NCBI RefSeq assembly: GCF_000473365.1
Contig: NZ_KI421517.1
Span: 2,042,745-2,106,744, forward strand
Direction of reading: 5' to 3'
Length of the DNA: 64,000 nt
Source of the DNA: Adhaeribacter aquaticus DSM 16391
Lineage (GTDB): Bacteria; Bacteroidota; Bacteroidia; Cytophagales; Hymenobacteraceae
Made by a program: the position numbers and the translations under genes. The stretch's first letter is position 1, and each line of letters begins with the position of its first letter. Below, in pieces: positions 26,282-35,488 of the stretch. The notes beneath the pieces were generated by a model. The model did not search any database and was not told the DNA's origin. It was given only the letters and a program-made list of their open reading frames with translations.

Positions 26282-27769
26282 TTAACTCCACAACCTGTCA
26301 TGCGAACGCTTATCGTTCCATTCTGGTGTTGGCCGGAAATAACTTTTATCGGTTTGAATTAAATGCTTTTTCACTTCTTCCTCATTTAACTCTATTCCTA
26401 AACCTGGGGCGGTAAGGGGCACATTGGCAAAACCTTTTGTTATCAAGGGTCTTCCATCAGTTGTACGAACTAAATTCTCCCAATGGGCCACATCGGCAGA
26501 GTGATGTTCCAGTGCCAGAAAACCTTGCGTGGCAGCAGCACAATGTACATTGGCCATTAAATTAACCGGGCTGCCTGCCTGGTGCATGGCCATAGCAATA
26601 CCGTGTTCTTCAGCATAATCACCAATCTTTTTGGTTTCCAGAATCCCCCCGGCGGCTCCTAAATCCGGATGAACAATATCGATGGCCTGCGCATCAATCA
26701 GCGGCTTAAAGTTTTCTTTCGAATAAATATCTTCACCAGTCAAGGTAGGTGTTTCCAGGGCATTAGTTATGGTTTTCCACTGATCGGTATACATCCAGGC
26801 CACCAGATCTTCAAGCCACGCGAGCCGGTATTTCTCTACTGCCTTGCCTAACCGAATAGCATTATTTAAATCAAAATGACCAAAATGGTCCGCACATAAC
26901 GGTACTTCATACCCAACTACACTCCGGATAGTATCTACGTATTTAGCTAATTCATTTAAGCCTTTATCTGTAATCTGAATTTGGGTGAAAGGATGTTTGG
27001 CATTGCCATAGCCCATGTATTCGCGCATGTCGTATTGGCCCTGGGCATCGTTCCAGAATTTAGTATTTACCGTGGTGCCCGCATTTTTAGCCACCATCTG
27101 TATTCCTAAATCCATTTTTAGCCAGGTAAAACCCTGATCCTGCATGCGTGTTCTAATTTTTTCTCTGAATACAGAAATATCTCTATCGCCCGGCGTATCA
27201 GCATACAATCGTACTTTATCGCGGTAGCGGCCACCTAGTAACTGCCAAACCGGCACCCCGTAAGCTTTACCGCACAAATCCCAAAGCGCCATTTCTACCC
27301 CACTTACGCCGCCACCTTGCCGACCATTAGCACCAAACTGTTTCATGGTTTTAAAAAGCATTTCCACATTACATGGATTTTGCCCCAGAAGCCGGCTTTT
27401 CAGCATCAGTGCATAGCGTTCATCCGCAAAATCCAGCACTTCACCTAAGCCATATATCCCTTGGTTTGTATCAATCCGAATGATGGGATTCCGATCTAAT
27501 CCCTGAATAACAGCATACCGCATGTCGGTAATTTTTAATTCTGAAGGGTTAGAGGCACGGCTTACTTTAGAAGTAGTTTGGGCAACTGTATCCTCAATTG
27601 ACATGCTCATAAATCCGGCTAAAGAAATACCACCCAAGGCGGTTTTCTTAAAAAAATTCCGTCGGTTGTCCTGGGTATGCGGATTATTTAACTCTGCTTG
27701 TCGGGCGGCAGCTTCCGTTGCTTCTTCTTTTTTAGAGGCCGCAATAATCTGTTTTAAAATACTTTTCAT
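26282..27769 (-). CDS. Array enolase 1 (group A), Tat-exported
   Basis: A 495-residue enolase-superfamily protein (mandelate racemase-like branch). Its charged 35-residue leader precedes the twin-arginine signal (Arg36-Arg37, then KKTALGGISLAG), so it should be exported folded to the periplasm. The barrel has Lys218 in WLKMD, metal ligands Asp294 (ADHFGHFD), Glu320 (WLED) and Glu346 (GED), an Asp369-His396 pair (HPDL, MHQAGSP) and Glu421. Compared with the dehydratase at 56646, the general-acid His of Asp-x-His is a Phe. Reaction and substrate are unknown. Group A members share LTAPGLG near the end and Gln after the active-site His. It is the last gene of the array. Confidence 0.88.
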   Translation of the reverse strand: MKSILKQIIAASKKEEATEAAARQAELNNPHTQDNRRNFFKKTALGGISLAGFMSMSIEDTVAQTTSKVSRASNPSELKITDMRYAVIQGLDRNPIIRIDTNQGIYGLGEVLDFADERYALMLKSRLLGQNPCNVEMLFKTMKQFGANGRQGGGVSGVEMALWDLCGKAYGVPVWQLLGGRYRDKVRLYADTPGDRDISVFREKIRTRMQDQGFTWLKMDLGIQMVAKNAGTTVNTKFWNDAQGQYDMREYMGYGNAKHPFTQIQITDKGLNELAKYVDTIRSVVGYEVPLCADHFGHFDLNNAIRLGKAVEKYRLAWLEDLVAWMYTDQWKTITNALETPTLTGEDIYSKENFKPLIDAQAIDIVHPDLGAAGGILETKKIGDYAEEHGIAMAMHQAGSPVNLMANVHCAAATQGFLALEHHSADVAHWENLVRTTDGRPLITKGFANVPLTAPGLGIELNEEEVKKHLIQTDKSYFRPTPEWNDKRSHDRLWS

Positions 27770-27794
27770 TGAATAGGTGGTAGAATTAAATTAA

Positions 27795-27801
27795 GTGGTG
27801 G
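27795..27801 (-). promoter_or_regulatory. CACCAC leader element, array gene 1
   Basis: Minus-strand CCACCAC, 25 nt before the ATG and directly after TAAATTAT, a 6-of-8 match to the -7 consensus. A second ACCACC lies at 27776-27781. Confidence 0.45.
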
Positions 27802-27870
27802 ATAATTTACATTTAATAAAAGGCTGTCTGAAGCTACTTTATAATTCTGAACATATTCTGAACTTACGAC

Positions 27871-27913
27871 TTAAACTATAAAAGCCGGAAAATCTCCGGC
27901 TTTTATAGTTTAA
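27871..27913. terminator. Terminator after array gene 2
   Basis: A perfect 19-bp stem (27871-27889 with 27895-27913) with a 5-nt loop, 14 nt downstream of the minus-strand stop. Confidence 0.85.
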
Positions 27914-27926
27914 GGAAGTACTGTAA

Positions 27927-29417
27927 TTAACTCCAAAGTCTGTCGTGCGAGCGTTTTTCGTTCCATTCCGGAGTAGGCCGGAAATAACTTGGATCAGCCG
28001 GATCCAGGTGTTTTTTCACTTCCTCATCGTTCAGTTCAATTCCCAGGCCAGGAGCCAGGTTTGGTACCGTTGCAAAACCTTTATCAATCATTTTTCTGCC
28101 ATCCGTAGTCTTTACCAGGTTTTCCCACCACGGTAAATCCACAGAATGATGTTCCAAGGCCAAGAAGTTTTGGGTAGCCGCCGCACAATGCACGTTGGCC
28201 ATAAAAGAAACCGGTGTACCAGCAAAGTGCATGGCCATGGCAACACCTCCTTCTTCGGCATAATCACCAATGCGTTTAGTTTCTAACAACCCACCCGAAG
28301 AAGCTAAATCCGGATGAACAATATCTACGGCGTGCTTATCGACCAGTGGCTTAAATTCATTGATCAGGAAAATATCTTCGCCGGTAATAGTGGGCGTTTC
28401 CAAAGAATCAGTAATTTTTTTCCAGTTGTCTACCTGATCCCAGGGAAGCATATCTTCCAGCCAGGCTAACCGGTACTTTTCTACCGCTTTTCCTAATCGA
28501 ATAGAATTATTTAAATCAAAATGACCAAAATGGTCAGATGAAATAGGAATTTCGTAACCTACCACGCTCCGGATACTATCTACCACCTTTGCTAATTCGT
28601 CTAACCCTTTATCTGTTATCTGGATTGAAGTAAAAGGATGCTTCACATTGCCATAGGCCATATAATTATTTGGATCGGCACGCCGGCTTATATTACCTCC
28701 CCAGTATTTGGTATTTACAGTAGTGCCGGGCTTCCCATTCAGTAACTCCAGGGCAAGGTCCATTTTTAACCAGGTAAATCCCTGTACTTCGGTCCGGTGT
28801 TTAATTTTAGCTTTAAAGGCACTTAAGTCTTTTTCTTCCGGCGTATCAGCATATAACCGCACTTTATCCCGGTAGCGTCCTCCCAGTAATTGCCAGGCCG
28901 GTACACCATAGGCTTTACCGGCTAAATCCCACAAGGCCATTTCTACACCGCAAACGCCTCCTGCCTGCCGACCATGCATCCCAAACTGCTTTATGGTTTT
29001 AAAAAGCATTTCGACATTACAGGGATTTTGCCCCAGTAGCCGGCTTTTCAAGAATAAGGCATAGCGCTCATCCGCGCCATCGCGCACTTCTCCTAAGCCA
29101 TAAATCCCCTGGTTCGTATCAATCCGTAGAATGGCACAGCGGCCCGGCTTCATTACTACGGCATACCGCATATCTGTAATTTTTAAATCAGCCGGATTGG
29201 AGGCCCGATTTACCCGGGAGGTAGATTGGGCTACGGTATCCTCAATGGACATACCCATAAAACTGGCCAGCCCAATGCCGCCAAGAGCTGTTTTCTTCAG
29301 GAAATTACGTCGATCAGCTTTGGTTGCCGGGTTGTTTATTTCGGCTTGCATAACGGCGGACTGCTCTTTTTCCTCCGACTTATGCTTGGTAATAATTTGT
29401 TGTAAAATACTTTTCAT
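27927..29417 (-). CDS. Array enolase 2 (group B), Tat-exported
   Basis: A 496-residue paralogue of the array. Arg36-Arg37 in DRRNFLKKTALGG gives the Tat signal; cleavage is likely near VAQS. Active-site motifs are WLKMDLAL, SSDHFGHFD, WLEDM, GEDIF, HPDLASSGG and MHFAGTP. Group B is marked by NLAPGLG near the C terminus and Phe after the active-site His. The variable loop at about residues 225-262 differs from its neighbours (GGNISRRADPNNYM) and is the best candidate for substrate choice. It has its own terminator and leader element, so it is probably transcribed separately. Confidence 0.88.
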   Translation of the reverse strand: MKSILQQIITKHKSEEKEQSAVMQAEINNPATKADRRNFLKKTALGGIGLASFMGMSIEDTVAQSTSRVNRASNPADLKITDMRYAVVMKPGRCAILRIDTNQGIYGLGEVRDGADERYALFLKSRLLGQNPCNVEMLFKTIKQFGMHGRQAGGVCGVEMALWDLAGKAYGVPAWQLLGGRYRDKVRLYADTPEEKDLSAFKAKIKHRTEVQGFTWLKMDLALELLNGKPGTTVNTKYWGGNISRRADPNNYMAYGNVKHPFTSIQITDKGLDELAKVVDSIRSVVGYEIPISSDHFGHFDLNNSIRLGKAVEKYRLAWLEDMLPWDQVDNWKKITDSLETPTITGEDIFLINEFKPLVDKHAVDIVHPDLASSGGLLETKRIGDYAEEGGVAMAMHFAGTPVSFMANVHCAAATQNFLALEHHSVDLPWWENLVKTTDGRKMIDKGFATVPNLAPGLGIELNDEEVKKHLDPADPSYFRPTPEWNEKRSHDRLWS

Positions 29418-29436
29418 TCGTTGCTAGATAATTTAA

Positions 29437-29446
29437 GTGGTGGTGG
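29437..29446 (-). promoter_or_regulatory. CACCAC leader element, array gene 2
   Basis: Minus-strand CCACCACCAC, 19 nt before the ATG, preceded by TATTGTAGCTT. This is the longest CAC run of the set. Confidence 0.45.
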
Positions 29447-29580
29447 AAGCTACAATAGGTACTAATAATAAAGATAAATAGGTAAAGATGCAACCATGCC
29501 AAACAACAGATTCTGAAGCTAATTCTCCCTAAAAACCTTCGATCATAGGAAGTTAAATTTCAATGAGGATTGTCTGAAAA

Positions 29581-29612
29581 AGAAAAAAGCCGGGAATACC
29601 CGGCTTTTTTCT
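29581..29612. terminator. Terminator after array gene 3
   Basis: A perfect 14-bp stem (29581-29594 with 29599-29612) with an AATA loop and flanking A/T tracts. Confidence 0.85.
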
Positions 29613-29618
29613 TTTTGA

Positions 29619-31142
29619 TTAACTCCACAATCTGTCGTGCGAGCGTTTTTCATTCCATTCCGGGGTTGGCCGGAAATAACTGTTGTCTTCTGGATGCAGG
29701 TGTTGTTTCATGACCTCATCGTTTAGCTCCACTCCCAGCCCAGGAGCATCTAATGGTACACTGGCAAAACCTTTGGTATATAAAGGTTGGTTATTGGCTG
29801 TTTTTACTAACTGCGGCCACCAGGTATTATCTACAATTTGGTTGGGCACCTCCAGGGCCAGAACATTTTGAGTAGCAGCAGCACTGTGTACGTTGGCCAT
29901 AAAGCATACTGGTGTACCAGCAAAATGCAAGCCCATCGCTACTCCTTTTTCTTCGGCATAGTCACCAATTTTTTTGGTTTCTAAAATACCACCTGACGTA
30001 CCCATATCTGGCTGAACGATATCCACGGCATGCCTATCGCATATCTTCATAAACTCTTCTTTCAGGTAAATGTCTTCACCGGTCATGGTAGGAGTATTCA
30101 GTGCATCCGTAATGGTTTTTAACTGCTCCGTCATTTCCCATGGCACAAAATCTTCCAAGGAAGCCAACCTATAAGGCTCCATGGCTCTACCCACCCGAAT
30201 ACAGTTATTTACATCAAAATGGCCCATGTGGTCGGCTGACAAAGGAACTTCGTAACCAACAATTTCCCGAATGGTATTAACATATCTGGCCAGCTCGTTC
30301 AAGCCTTTATCGGTAACCTGAATAGCGGTAAACGGGTGTTTGGTATTTTGATAGGAACCCATACTTAAATCAGAAGTACCAAATCCGGGCGAATATTTGG
30401 TATTAACCGTGGCGCCTTTTAAATCGCTGTACACCTGAATACCCGGATGCATTTTTAACCAGGTGAATCCCTGCTCATTCATGCGGTGTTTAACATCCGC
30501 TTTAAATTTACCAATATCCATTTTGGCCAATGAGCCTTCTCCGGAGTTAGGCACATAAGCATATAACCGCACTTTATCCCGATAACGTCCACCTAGTAAT
30601 TGCCACACCGGCACGCCATACGCTTTGCCTACTAAATCCCAAAGGGCCATTTCTACCGCTACAACGCCACCGCCAGCACGCCCGTGGCCTCCGAATTGCT
30701 TTATAGATTTAAATATTTGCTCTACATTACAAGGGTTTTGACCCAGAATCCGGCTTTTCAGAAATAATGCATACCGGGCATCACCGCCATCTCTTACCTC
30801 ACCTAAACCATAAATACCTTGGTTGGTATCTATCCGAATAATTACATTCCGGGCATTGGTGAAAGCCGTACCATTAGAAACAGTAGTATAGCGCATATCC
30901 GTAATTCTTAATTCCGACGGATTAGATGCTCGATTTACCTTGGAAGTAGTTTGCGCCAGAGTATCTTCTATAGACATGCCCATGAAGCCGCCCAGCGTAA
31001 TTCCGCCTAAAGCCGTTTTCCTTAAAAAATCACGCCGGGTATTGCTGGTCGCCGGGTTATTGATTTCTGCCTGAATTGCTGCTGCTTCCTCTTTTTCCGC
31101 TTTCCGATTAGCGGCAAGAAGATCATTTAAAATACTCTTCAT
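29619..31142 (-). CDS. Array enolase 3 (group D), Tat-exported
   Basis: A 507-residue member of the divergent group D. The Tat signal (Arg36-Arg37, TRRDFLRKTALGG) is kept. The barrel lysine motif reads WLKMHPGI instead of WLKMDLG, followed by SADHMGHFD, SLEDF, GEDIY, QPDMGTSGG and LHFAGTP. The late EHHS motif of other groups is replaced by EVPNQ. A group-specific insertion with GEGSLAKMD lies after the RYRDKVRLYA core. These changes surround the active site, so a different substrate or reaction is likely. C terminus ends in the array-wide SHDRLWS. Confidence 0.86.
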   Translation of the reverse strand: MKSILNDLLAANRKAEKEEAAAIQAEINNPATSNTRRDFLRKTALGGITLGGFMGMSIEDTLAQTTSKVNRASNPSELRITDMRYTTVSNGTAFTNARNVIIRIDTNQGIYGLGEVRDGGDARYALFLKSRILGQNPCNVEQIFKSIKQFGGHGRAGGGVVAVEMALWDLVGKAYGVPVWQLLGGRYRDKVRLYAYVPNSGEGSLAKMDIGKFKADVKHRMNEQGFTWLKMHPGIQVYSDLKGATVNTKYSPGFGTSDLSMGSYQNTKHPFTAIQVTDKGLNELARYVNTIREIVGYEVPLSADHMGHFDVNNCIRVGRAMEPYRLASLEDFVPWEMTEQLKTITDALNTPTMTGEDIYLKEEFMKICDRHAVDIVQPDMGTSGGILETKKIGDYAEEKGVAMGLHFAGTPVCFMANVHSAAATQNVLALEVPNQIVDNTWWPQLVKTANNQPLYTKGFASVPLDAPGLGVELNDEVMKQHLHPEDNSYFRPTPEWNEKRSHDRLWS

Positions 31143-31148
31143 TTATTA

Positions 31149-31153
31149 GGTGG
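31149..31153 (-). promoter_or_regulatory. CACC leader element, array gene 3
   Basis: Minus-strand CCACC only 6 nt before the ATG, preceded by TATTTATAAT. If the element marks transcription start, this message has a very short leader. Confidence 0.35.
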
Positions 31154-31320
31154 ATTATAAATAGCCTGTTATTTAAAGTTTAATAATAGCCAATAAATAT
31201 TCAAAATACAATCTACTAGCTTAACAGCATTCTTCTAAAGGCGTTTTATGTTTAAATTTATTACCTTGTTAGAAGTCTTTAATAAAGAATAAAAAACTAG
31301 CTTTTGTCAGCCTATAAACA

Positions 31321-32844
31321 TTAACTCCAAAGTCTATCGTGCGAGCGTTTTTCGTTCCACTCAGGGGTCGGCCTAAAGAAACTAGTGTCTTCCGGGTTCA
31401 GGTGTTGTTTCATAACTTCTTCGTTCAGTTCTATACCTAACCCAGGTGCGTCATCGGGTACCGGAGCAAAGCCCTTCACGTGCAGTGGATTTTTACCAGT
31501 AGGTTTAGCCAAGTCTTTCCACCAGGCATTATCAACACACTGGTTTGGCATTTCCAAAGCCAGAAAGTTTTGTGTAGCGGCAGCACTGTGCACATTGGCC
31601 ATGTACAATACCGGTGACCCTGCATGATGAAGTGCCATGGCGCATCCTTTTTCTTCGGCATAATCCCCAATTTTCTTGGTTTCCAGCAAACCGCCGGAAG
31701 TACCTAAGTCCGGGTGCATAATATCCACGGCCTGCATGTCGCAGAGTTTCATAAACTCTTCTTTCAGGTAAATATCTTCGCCGGTAATGGTGGGAGTTTC
31801 AATGGCATCGGTTACTCGTTTGTGTTGATCAGCAAATTCCCAGGAGACAACATCTTCCAACCAGGCTAAGCGGTATGGTTCCAACTTCTTGCCTATCCGG
31901 ATGCTATTATTAATATCAAACTGGCCGATGTGGTCCGTTGCCATGGGCATTTCATACCCAATTACTTCCCGTACAGCTGCTACATATTTAGCCAGTTCAT
32001 CCAACCCTTTCTCCGTGACCTGGATACCTGTAAACGGATGGCGCATATTTCGGTAATCCATAAAACCATCATTAGCGCTACCATATCCCGGCACGTATCT
32101 GGTATTTACTGTAGTGCCCGGTATCTGATTATACATTTGCATGCCCGGGTGAATCTTAATCCAGGTAAAGCCTTGCTCTTCTTTACGCTTTTTAATATCG
32201 GCCTTAAACTGGCTCATATCCATTTTTGCCAATGGCACTTCTCCGGAATCTGGCATATGCGAATACAATCGTACCTTATCCCGGTATCTGCCACCCAATA
32301 ATTGCCAGGCGGGTACATTATAAGCCTTGCCGGCTAAATCCCAAAGAGCCGTTTCAACGGCACAAACCCCGCCGCCTTGCCGGCCATGCATGCCAAATTG
32401 CTTAATGCTTTTAAACAGCATTTCTACATTACAAGGATTTTGTCCTAATAAGCGGTTTTTTAACATCAGGGCATAACGCACATCCGCTCCATCCCGCACT
32501 TCGCCTAAACCATAAATTCCCTGATTGGTATCAATCCGGATAATGGCATTTCTGGAGTTAGAAAAAGATTTTCCCAACTTCAGTACTGCATAGCGCATAT
32601 CGGTAATCTTAAGTTCAGACGGATTAGAAGCTCGATTTACCCGGGAAGCAGAATGAGCCACGGTATCCTCCATAGACATACCCATAAATCCGGCTAAGCT
32701 TATACCTCCTAAAGCCGTTTTCTTGAGAAAATTCCGGCGGTCGGCTTTTGTAGTCGGATTATTTATCTCTGCCTGTATGGCTTCAGCAGCTTTTTGCTCT
32801 TCCGTTTTATTGGCGGCAATAATTTGGCTTAAAATGCTTTTCAT
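31321..32844 (-). CDS. Array enolase 4 (group D), Tat-exported
   Basis: A 507-residue group D paralogue, clearly closest to the gene just downstream. Tat signal at Arg36-Arg37. The lysine motif is WIKIHPGM, the first metal motif is TDHIGQFD (His of GHFD replaced by Gln, unique in the array), then WLEDV, GEDIY, HPDLGTSGG and LHHAGSP. EMPNQ replaces EHHS, and the insertion with GEVPLAKMD matches gene 3. No clear terminator is seen in the 178 bp after its stop, so read-through into gene 3 is possible. Confidence 0.86.
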   Translation of the reverse strand: MKSILSQIIAANKTEEQKAAEAIQAEINNPTTKADRRNFLKKTALGGISLAGFMGMSMEDTVAHSASRVNRASNPSELKITDMRYAVLKLGKSFSNSRNAIIRIDTNQGIYGLGEVRDGADVRYALMLKNRLLGQNPCNVEMLFKSIKQFGMHGRQGGGVCAVETALWDLAGKAYNVPAWQLLGGRYRDKVRLYSHMPDSGEVPLAKMDMSQFKADIKKRKEEQGFTWIKIHPGMQMYNQIPGTTVNTRYVPGYGSANDGFMDYRNMRHPFTGIQVTEKGLDELAKYVAAVREVIGYEMPMATDHIGQFDINNSIRIGKKLEPYRLAWLEDVVSWEFADQHKRVTDAIETPTITGEDIYLKEEFMKLCDMQAVDIMHPDLGTSGGLLETKKIGDYAEEKGCAMALHHAGSPVLYMANVHSAAATQNFLALEMPNQCVDNAWWKDLAKPTGKNPLHVKGFAPVPDDAPGLGIELNEEVMKQHLNPEDTSFFRPTPEWNEKRSHDRLWS

Positions 32845-32855
32845 TTTCCTTATTG

Positions 32856-32860
32856 GGTGG
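32856..32860 (-). promoter_or_regulatory. CACC leader element, array gene 4
   Basis: Minus-strand CCACC 11 nt before the ATG, with a second imperfect copy (CCATCACC) a few bases upstream. Confidence 0.35.
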
Positions 32861-33184
32861 ATTAGGTGATGGATTACTTAACAGATTAATATAGCAATGT
32901 ATGGATTAATATTAAATTATAGTAAAATCTATTTCTGACAGAAAGAGCAGCCAAGCTACTCCAGGCGCTAAAAAATTATACTTGCTAAAGTACAGCTTAA
33001 GCTACCTCGTAATTTAATAAGGGTAATACATTCAAAATGGATTTAGTACCACTTGCAGCTTTCATTATTTAAATTGCTTTTTTGCTTGATGGAACATGTG
33101 GTAATAAATATTACAAGCTACTCCATATAAAACAAGAATGGCTGAGGTAAACCCTCAGCCATTCCAGCAGTATTGACAGATGAA
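32861..33184. other. Gene-free stretch at the enolase/RraA junction
   Basis: AT-rich spacer (340 bp in total from 32845) with no open reading frame that I can support. It holds the upstream region of array gene 4 and a terminator hairpin at 33136-33164 for the RraA gene. Confidence 0.6.
33136..33164 (-). terminator. Terminator after RraA gene 1
   Basis: A 12-bp stem (33136-33147 with 33153-33164) with a 5-nt loop. On the minus strand it is followed by TTGTTTTATAT. Confidence 0.75.
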
Positions 33185-34117
33185 TTAGTGGCTCTTAGCC
33201 AGGTAAGCTTCTATGTCCTGTTTGGTAGCCGCAATCTTCTTGGGGTATTTAGCTACCCAGCTTCTAAAGTCATTCTTGATGGCATCGTTCCAGTCCCCAT
33301 GAATCTGGCCCGCTGGATACTTGTTCTGATTTAGCAGCACCCGCTCAAACTCATCCCGCAAAGCTGTCATTTCTGATGCCGACACCAAACCTTCTACTAA
33401 GTAAGCCGGAATAAAGCACACGCCATACTCATTGGCAAATACCACATCACCGGGAAATACAGTTACTTCTCCAATCCGGATAGGCATGTTAATAGAAGCT
33501 GGCGTCATATCTTTTATGGCAGAGGGATGATGACCTTTAACCCAGGCATTAAAACCATTGGTTTCCTTCAGCTCCTGCATGTCCCGGATAGAGCCATCAA
33601 AGATGACGCCATTACCCGTTTTAGCATAAACAGAGTTTCCTAAACTAGATCCTATTAAGGTACCATCTTTTACTTTGCCAAAACCATCCGCTACATATAC
33701 ATCTCCTTTAGTCAAAACATCTATCGGCCAGATGTTGATACCGCCTTTCTGGGAGCGGCCTTCTGTTTTACCGGTTGCTCTTACCAGGCTGTCCAGGTCC
33801 GGACGCGTAGGCATGAACTGCGCGGTGACTACTCTGCCGGTCATGGTCTGACCTGGCTTTAAGATGATCCAGTCCCGCTCTACCTGGTTGCGGTAGCCTT
33901 TCCCGCCCAGATAACCCCAAACCTGTTCCAAAGTACAGTTCTTTAACCGTTCCAGTACCAGGTCCGGCACTTTCGGGCGGCCATCTGCATAGCGTTCCCC
34001 TTGCCAGCGACTGGTTAAGGCTTTTACTGTTTCCGGTGTGGAGCCAACGTGCATTTGGGCACTGGCATAGAATCCGGTGAATACAAAGGCGGCTAATAAG
34101 AGTATGCTTTTTCTCAT
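33185..34117 (-). CDS. Exported RraA-family lyase-like protein 1
   Basis: A 310-residue protein of the RraA/HMG-aldolase family, which includes class II pyruvate aldolases and decarboxylases. I start it at the Met of MRKSILLLAAFVF because this gives a clean Sec signal ending near ASAQ; the reading from 34177 adds 20 residues without function and begins upstream of the CACCAC element. Core motifs are DVYVADGFG, GSSLGNSVYAKTG and the catalytic-type Arg-Asp in DGSIRDMQEL, then FPGDVVFANEYGV. An N-terminal WQGERYADGRPKVPD block is shared by all RraA proteins here. Family knowledge suggests cleavage of 4-hydroxy-2-oxo acids; a periplasmic location is unusual. Confidence 0.85.
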   Translation of the reverse strand: MRKSILLLAAFVFTGFYASAQMHVGSTPETVKALTSRWQGERYADGRPKVPDLVLERLKNCTLEQVWGYLGGKGYRNQVERDWIILKPGQTMTGRVVTAQFMPTRPDLDSLVRATGKTEGRSQKGGINIWPIDVLTKGDVYVADGFGKVKDGTLIGSSLGNSVYAKTGNGVIFDGSIRDMQELKETNGFNAWVKGHHPSAIKDMTPASINMPIRIGEVTVFPGDVVFANEYGVCFIPAYLVEGLVSASEMTALRDEFERVLLNQNKYPAGQIHGDWNDAIKNDFRSWVAKYPKKIAATKQDIEAYLAKSH

Positions 34118-34145
34118 CTCGTGTTTGGTTAGGTGTTTACTTTTT

Positions 34146-34151
34146 GTGGTG
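34146..34151 (-). promoter_or_regulatory. CACCAC leader element, RraA gene 1
   Basis: Minus-strand CACCAC 28 nt before the chosen ATG at 34117, inside the rejected longer reading frame. It supports the shorter start. Confidence 0.4.
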
Positions 34152-34334
34152 AGTGCTACTAAGTATAGTAAAAACACCTTAAAAATGCAACATATACTCC
34201 TGACTTATAAACATATACCTTCTAAACCCAACTAACAAAAGTTTACTAAATTGAATGTTACAAATAAAATTTAGTAATAATAATCGCATAGTATTGCAAA
34301 GAATAAAACCGGACGGATATTTCATTTAAAATAA

Positions 34335-34362
34335 AAAAAGCCGGAATAAATCCCGGCTTTTT
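34335..34362. terminator. Terminator after RraA gene 2
   Basis: A 10-bp stem, AAAAAGCCGG with CCGGCTTTTT, and an 8-nt loop, just downstream of the minus-strand stop. Confidence 0.8.
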
Positions 34363-34385
34363 GACAATTTGATAATTATTTAAAC

Positions 34386-35318
34386 TTACCAAGTTCTTTT
34401 TTCCATTACTTTATCTACTTCGGCCTTTGTCATGGTACCTAATTCCGGATGTTTTTTTAACCAGGCTAAGAAATCGTTCTTAAGTTTATCATCCCATTGG
34501 CTGTCTATCTGACCTGGCGTATATTTACCAGTCCTAACCATTTCAAAACCAAATCTATCTTTCCGGGTAACAAACTCGCAGGTACTAATTACATGTTCTG
34601 CTAAATGAGCCGGCACAAATAATACGCCTTCTTTTTTAGCAATTACTAAATCACCAGGCAATACCATTACACTGCCCATCCGAATAGGCACATTTAAACC
34701 CATTAACACACTTTCTTGCAAAAACGAAGGGTGCCAATCGCGCACAAAAGCATTGAATCCTTTGATAGTTTGAATTTCCTCTAAGTCACGGGCCGATGCA
34801 TTAAATACAACACCGTTACCTGATTTAGTGAAAATAGAGTTAGCTAAAGTAGCACCAATAAGTGTTCCACCATTAATTTTACCATAACCATCTGCTACAT
34901 ATACATCACCTTTGGTTAGTACATCAATCGGCCAGGCATTAGTTGCGCCTTTACGGCCTTGAGACTTCTGACCACGCTCAGTAACATTTTTCTCAACATC
35001 CGGACGGCTTGGCATAAATAAAGCAGTAACAGCTCTTCCGGTTACCGGTACTTCATCATGTACATTTTTCCAGCCACCTTCATATTGGTTTGTATAGCCT
35101 TCATTTTTTAAAACAGTCCAGGCATCAGCAATACCTACTTTTTTAGCTCTTTCCAATAAGCTTTCAGCAATTTTCGGACGACCATCAGGAAAACGATCTC
35201 CTTTCCACTCAGAAGTTAAGAAGGTTAATTCATCTTTTGAAATAGTTTGAGCCTGTAAGGAACCTTTAAAATACATACTAGCTGCCAGAGCTAGTGCAAA
35301 TGCAAATCTGGATTTCAT
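34386..35318 (-). CDS. Exported RraA-family lyase-like protein 2
   Basis: A 310-residue paralogue with a Sec signal (about residues 1-23, ending LQAQ). The N-terminal WKGDRFPDGRPKI block and core motifs DVYVADGYG, GATLANSIFTKSG and ASARDLEEI (Arg-Asp pair kept) are visible. It is more diverged from proteins 1 and 3 than they are from each other: for example it has RDWHPSFL where they have KGHHPS. It alone of the three lacks an obvious CACCAC leader element. Substrate is unknown. Confidence 0.85.
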   Translation of the reverse strand: MKSRFAFALALAASMYFKGSLQAQTISKDELTFLTSEWKGDRFPDGRPKIAESLLERAKKVGIADAWTVLKNEGYTNQYEGGWKNVHDEVPVTGRAVTALFMPSRPDVEKNVTERGQKSQGRKGATNAWPIDVLTKGDVYVADGYGKINGGTLIGATLANSIFTKSGNGVVFNASARDLEEIQTIKGFNAFVRDWHPSFLQESVLMGLNVPIRMGSVMVLPGDLVIAKKEGVLFVPAHLAEHVISTCEFVTRKDRFGFEMVRTGKYTPGQIDSQWDDKLKNDFLAWLKKHPELGTMTKAEVDKVMEKRTW

Positions 35319-35370
35319 TTTAATTTGGTTTAAAAATAAAAATTCAACGTTTAAAAATACTACAAAAAAA

Positions 35371-35413
35371 AATCAAAAAACAATAGTTTTAAAAGAGCTA
35401 TTGCTTTTTGATT
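35371..35413. terminator. Terminator after RraA gene 2/3 spacer (downstream of RraA gene 3)
   Basis: A 16-bp stem with one mismatch (35371-35386 with 35398-35413) and an 11-nt loop, in the 170-bp spacer downstream of RraA gene 3. Confidence 0.7.
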
Positions 35414-35488
35414 TTTAAATTATTCCAAAAAAGGCAGGTAACTTGTAAATAAATAATTTTATTTACACTTACTTTTTATAAGCTTTAA

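Noticed and set aside
31930-32301. 123-codon plus-strand open frame inside array enolase 4
   Set aside because: Antisense to a conserved coding region; no start signal or family match.
34118-34177. Start of RraA protein 1 at 34177
   Set aside because: The extra 20 residues precede a complete Sec signal and overlap the CACCAC element; the paralogue at 35489-36427 starts at the equivalent inner Met.
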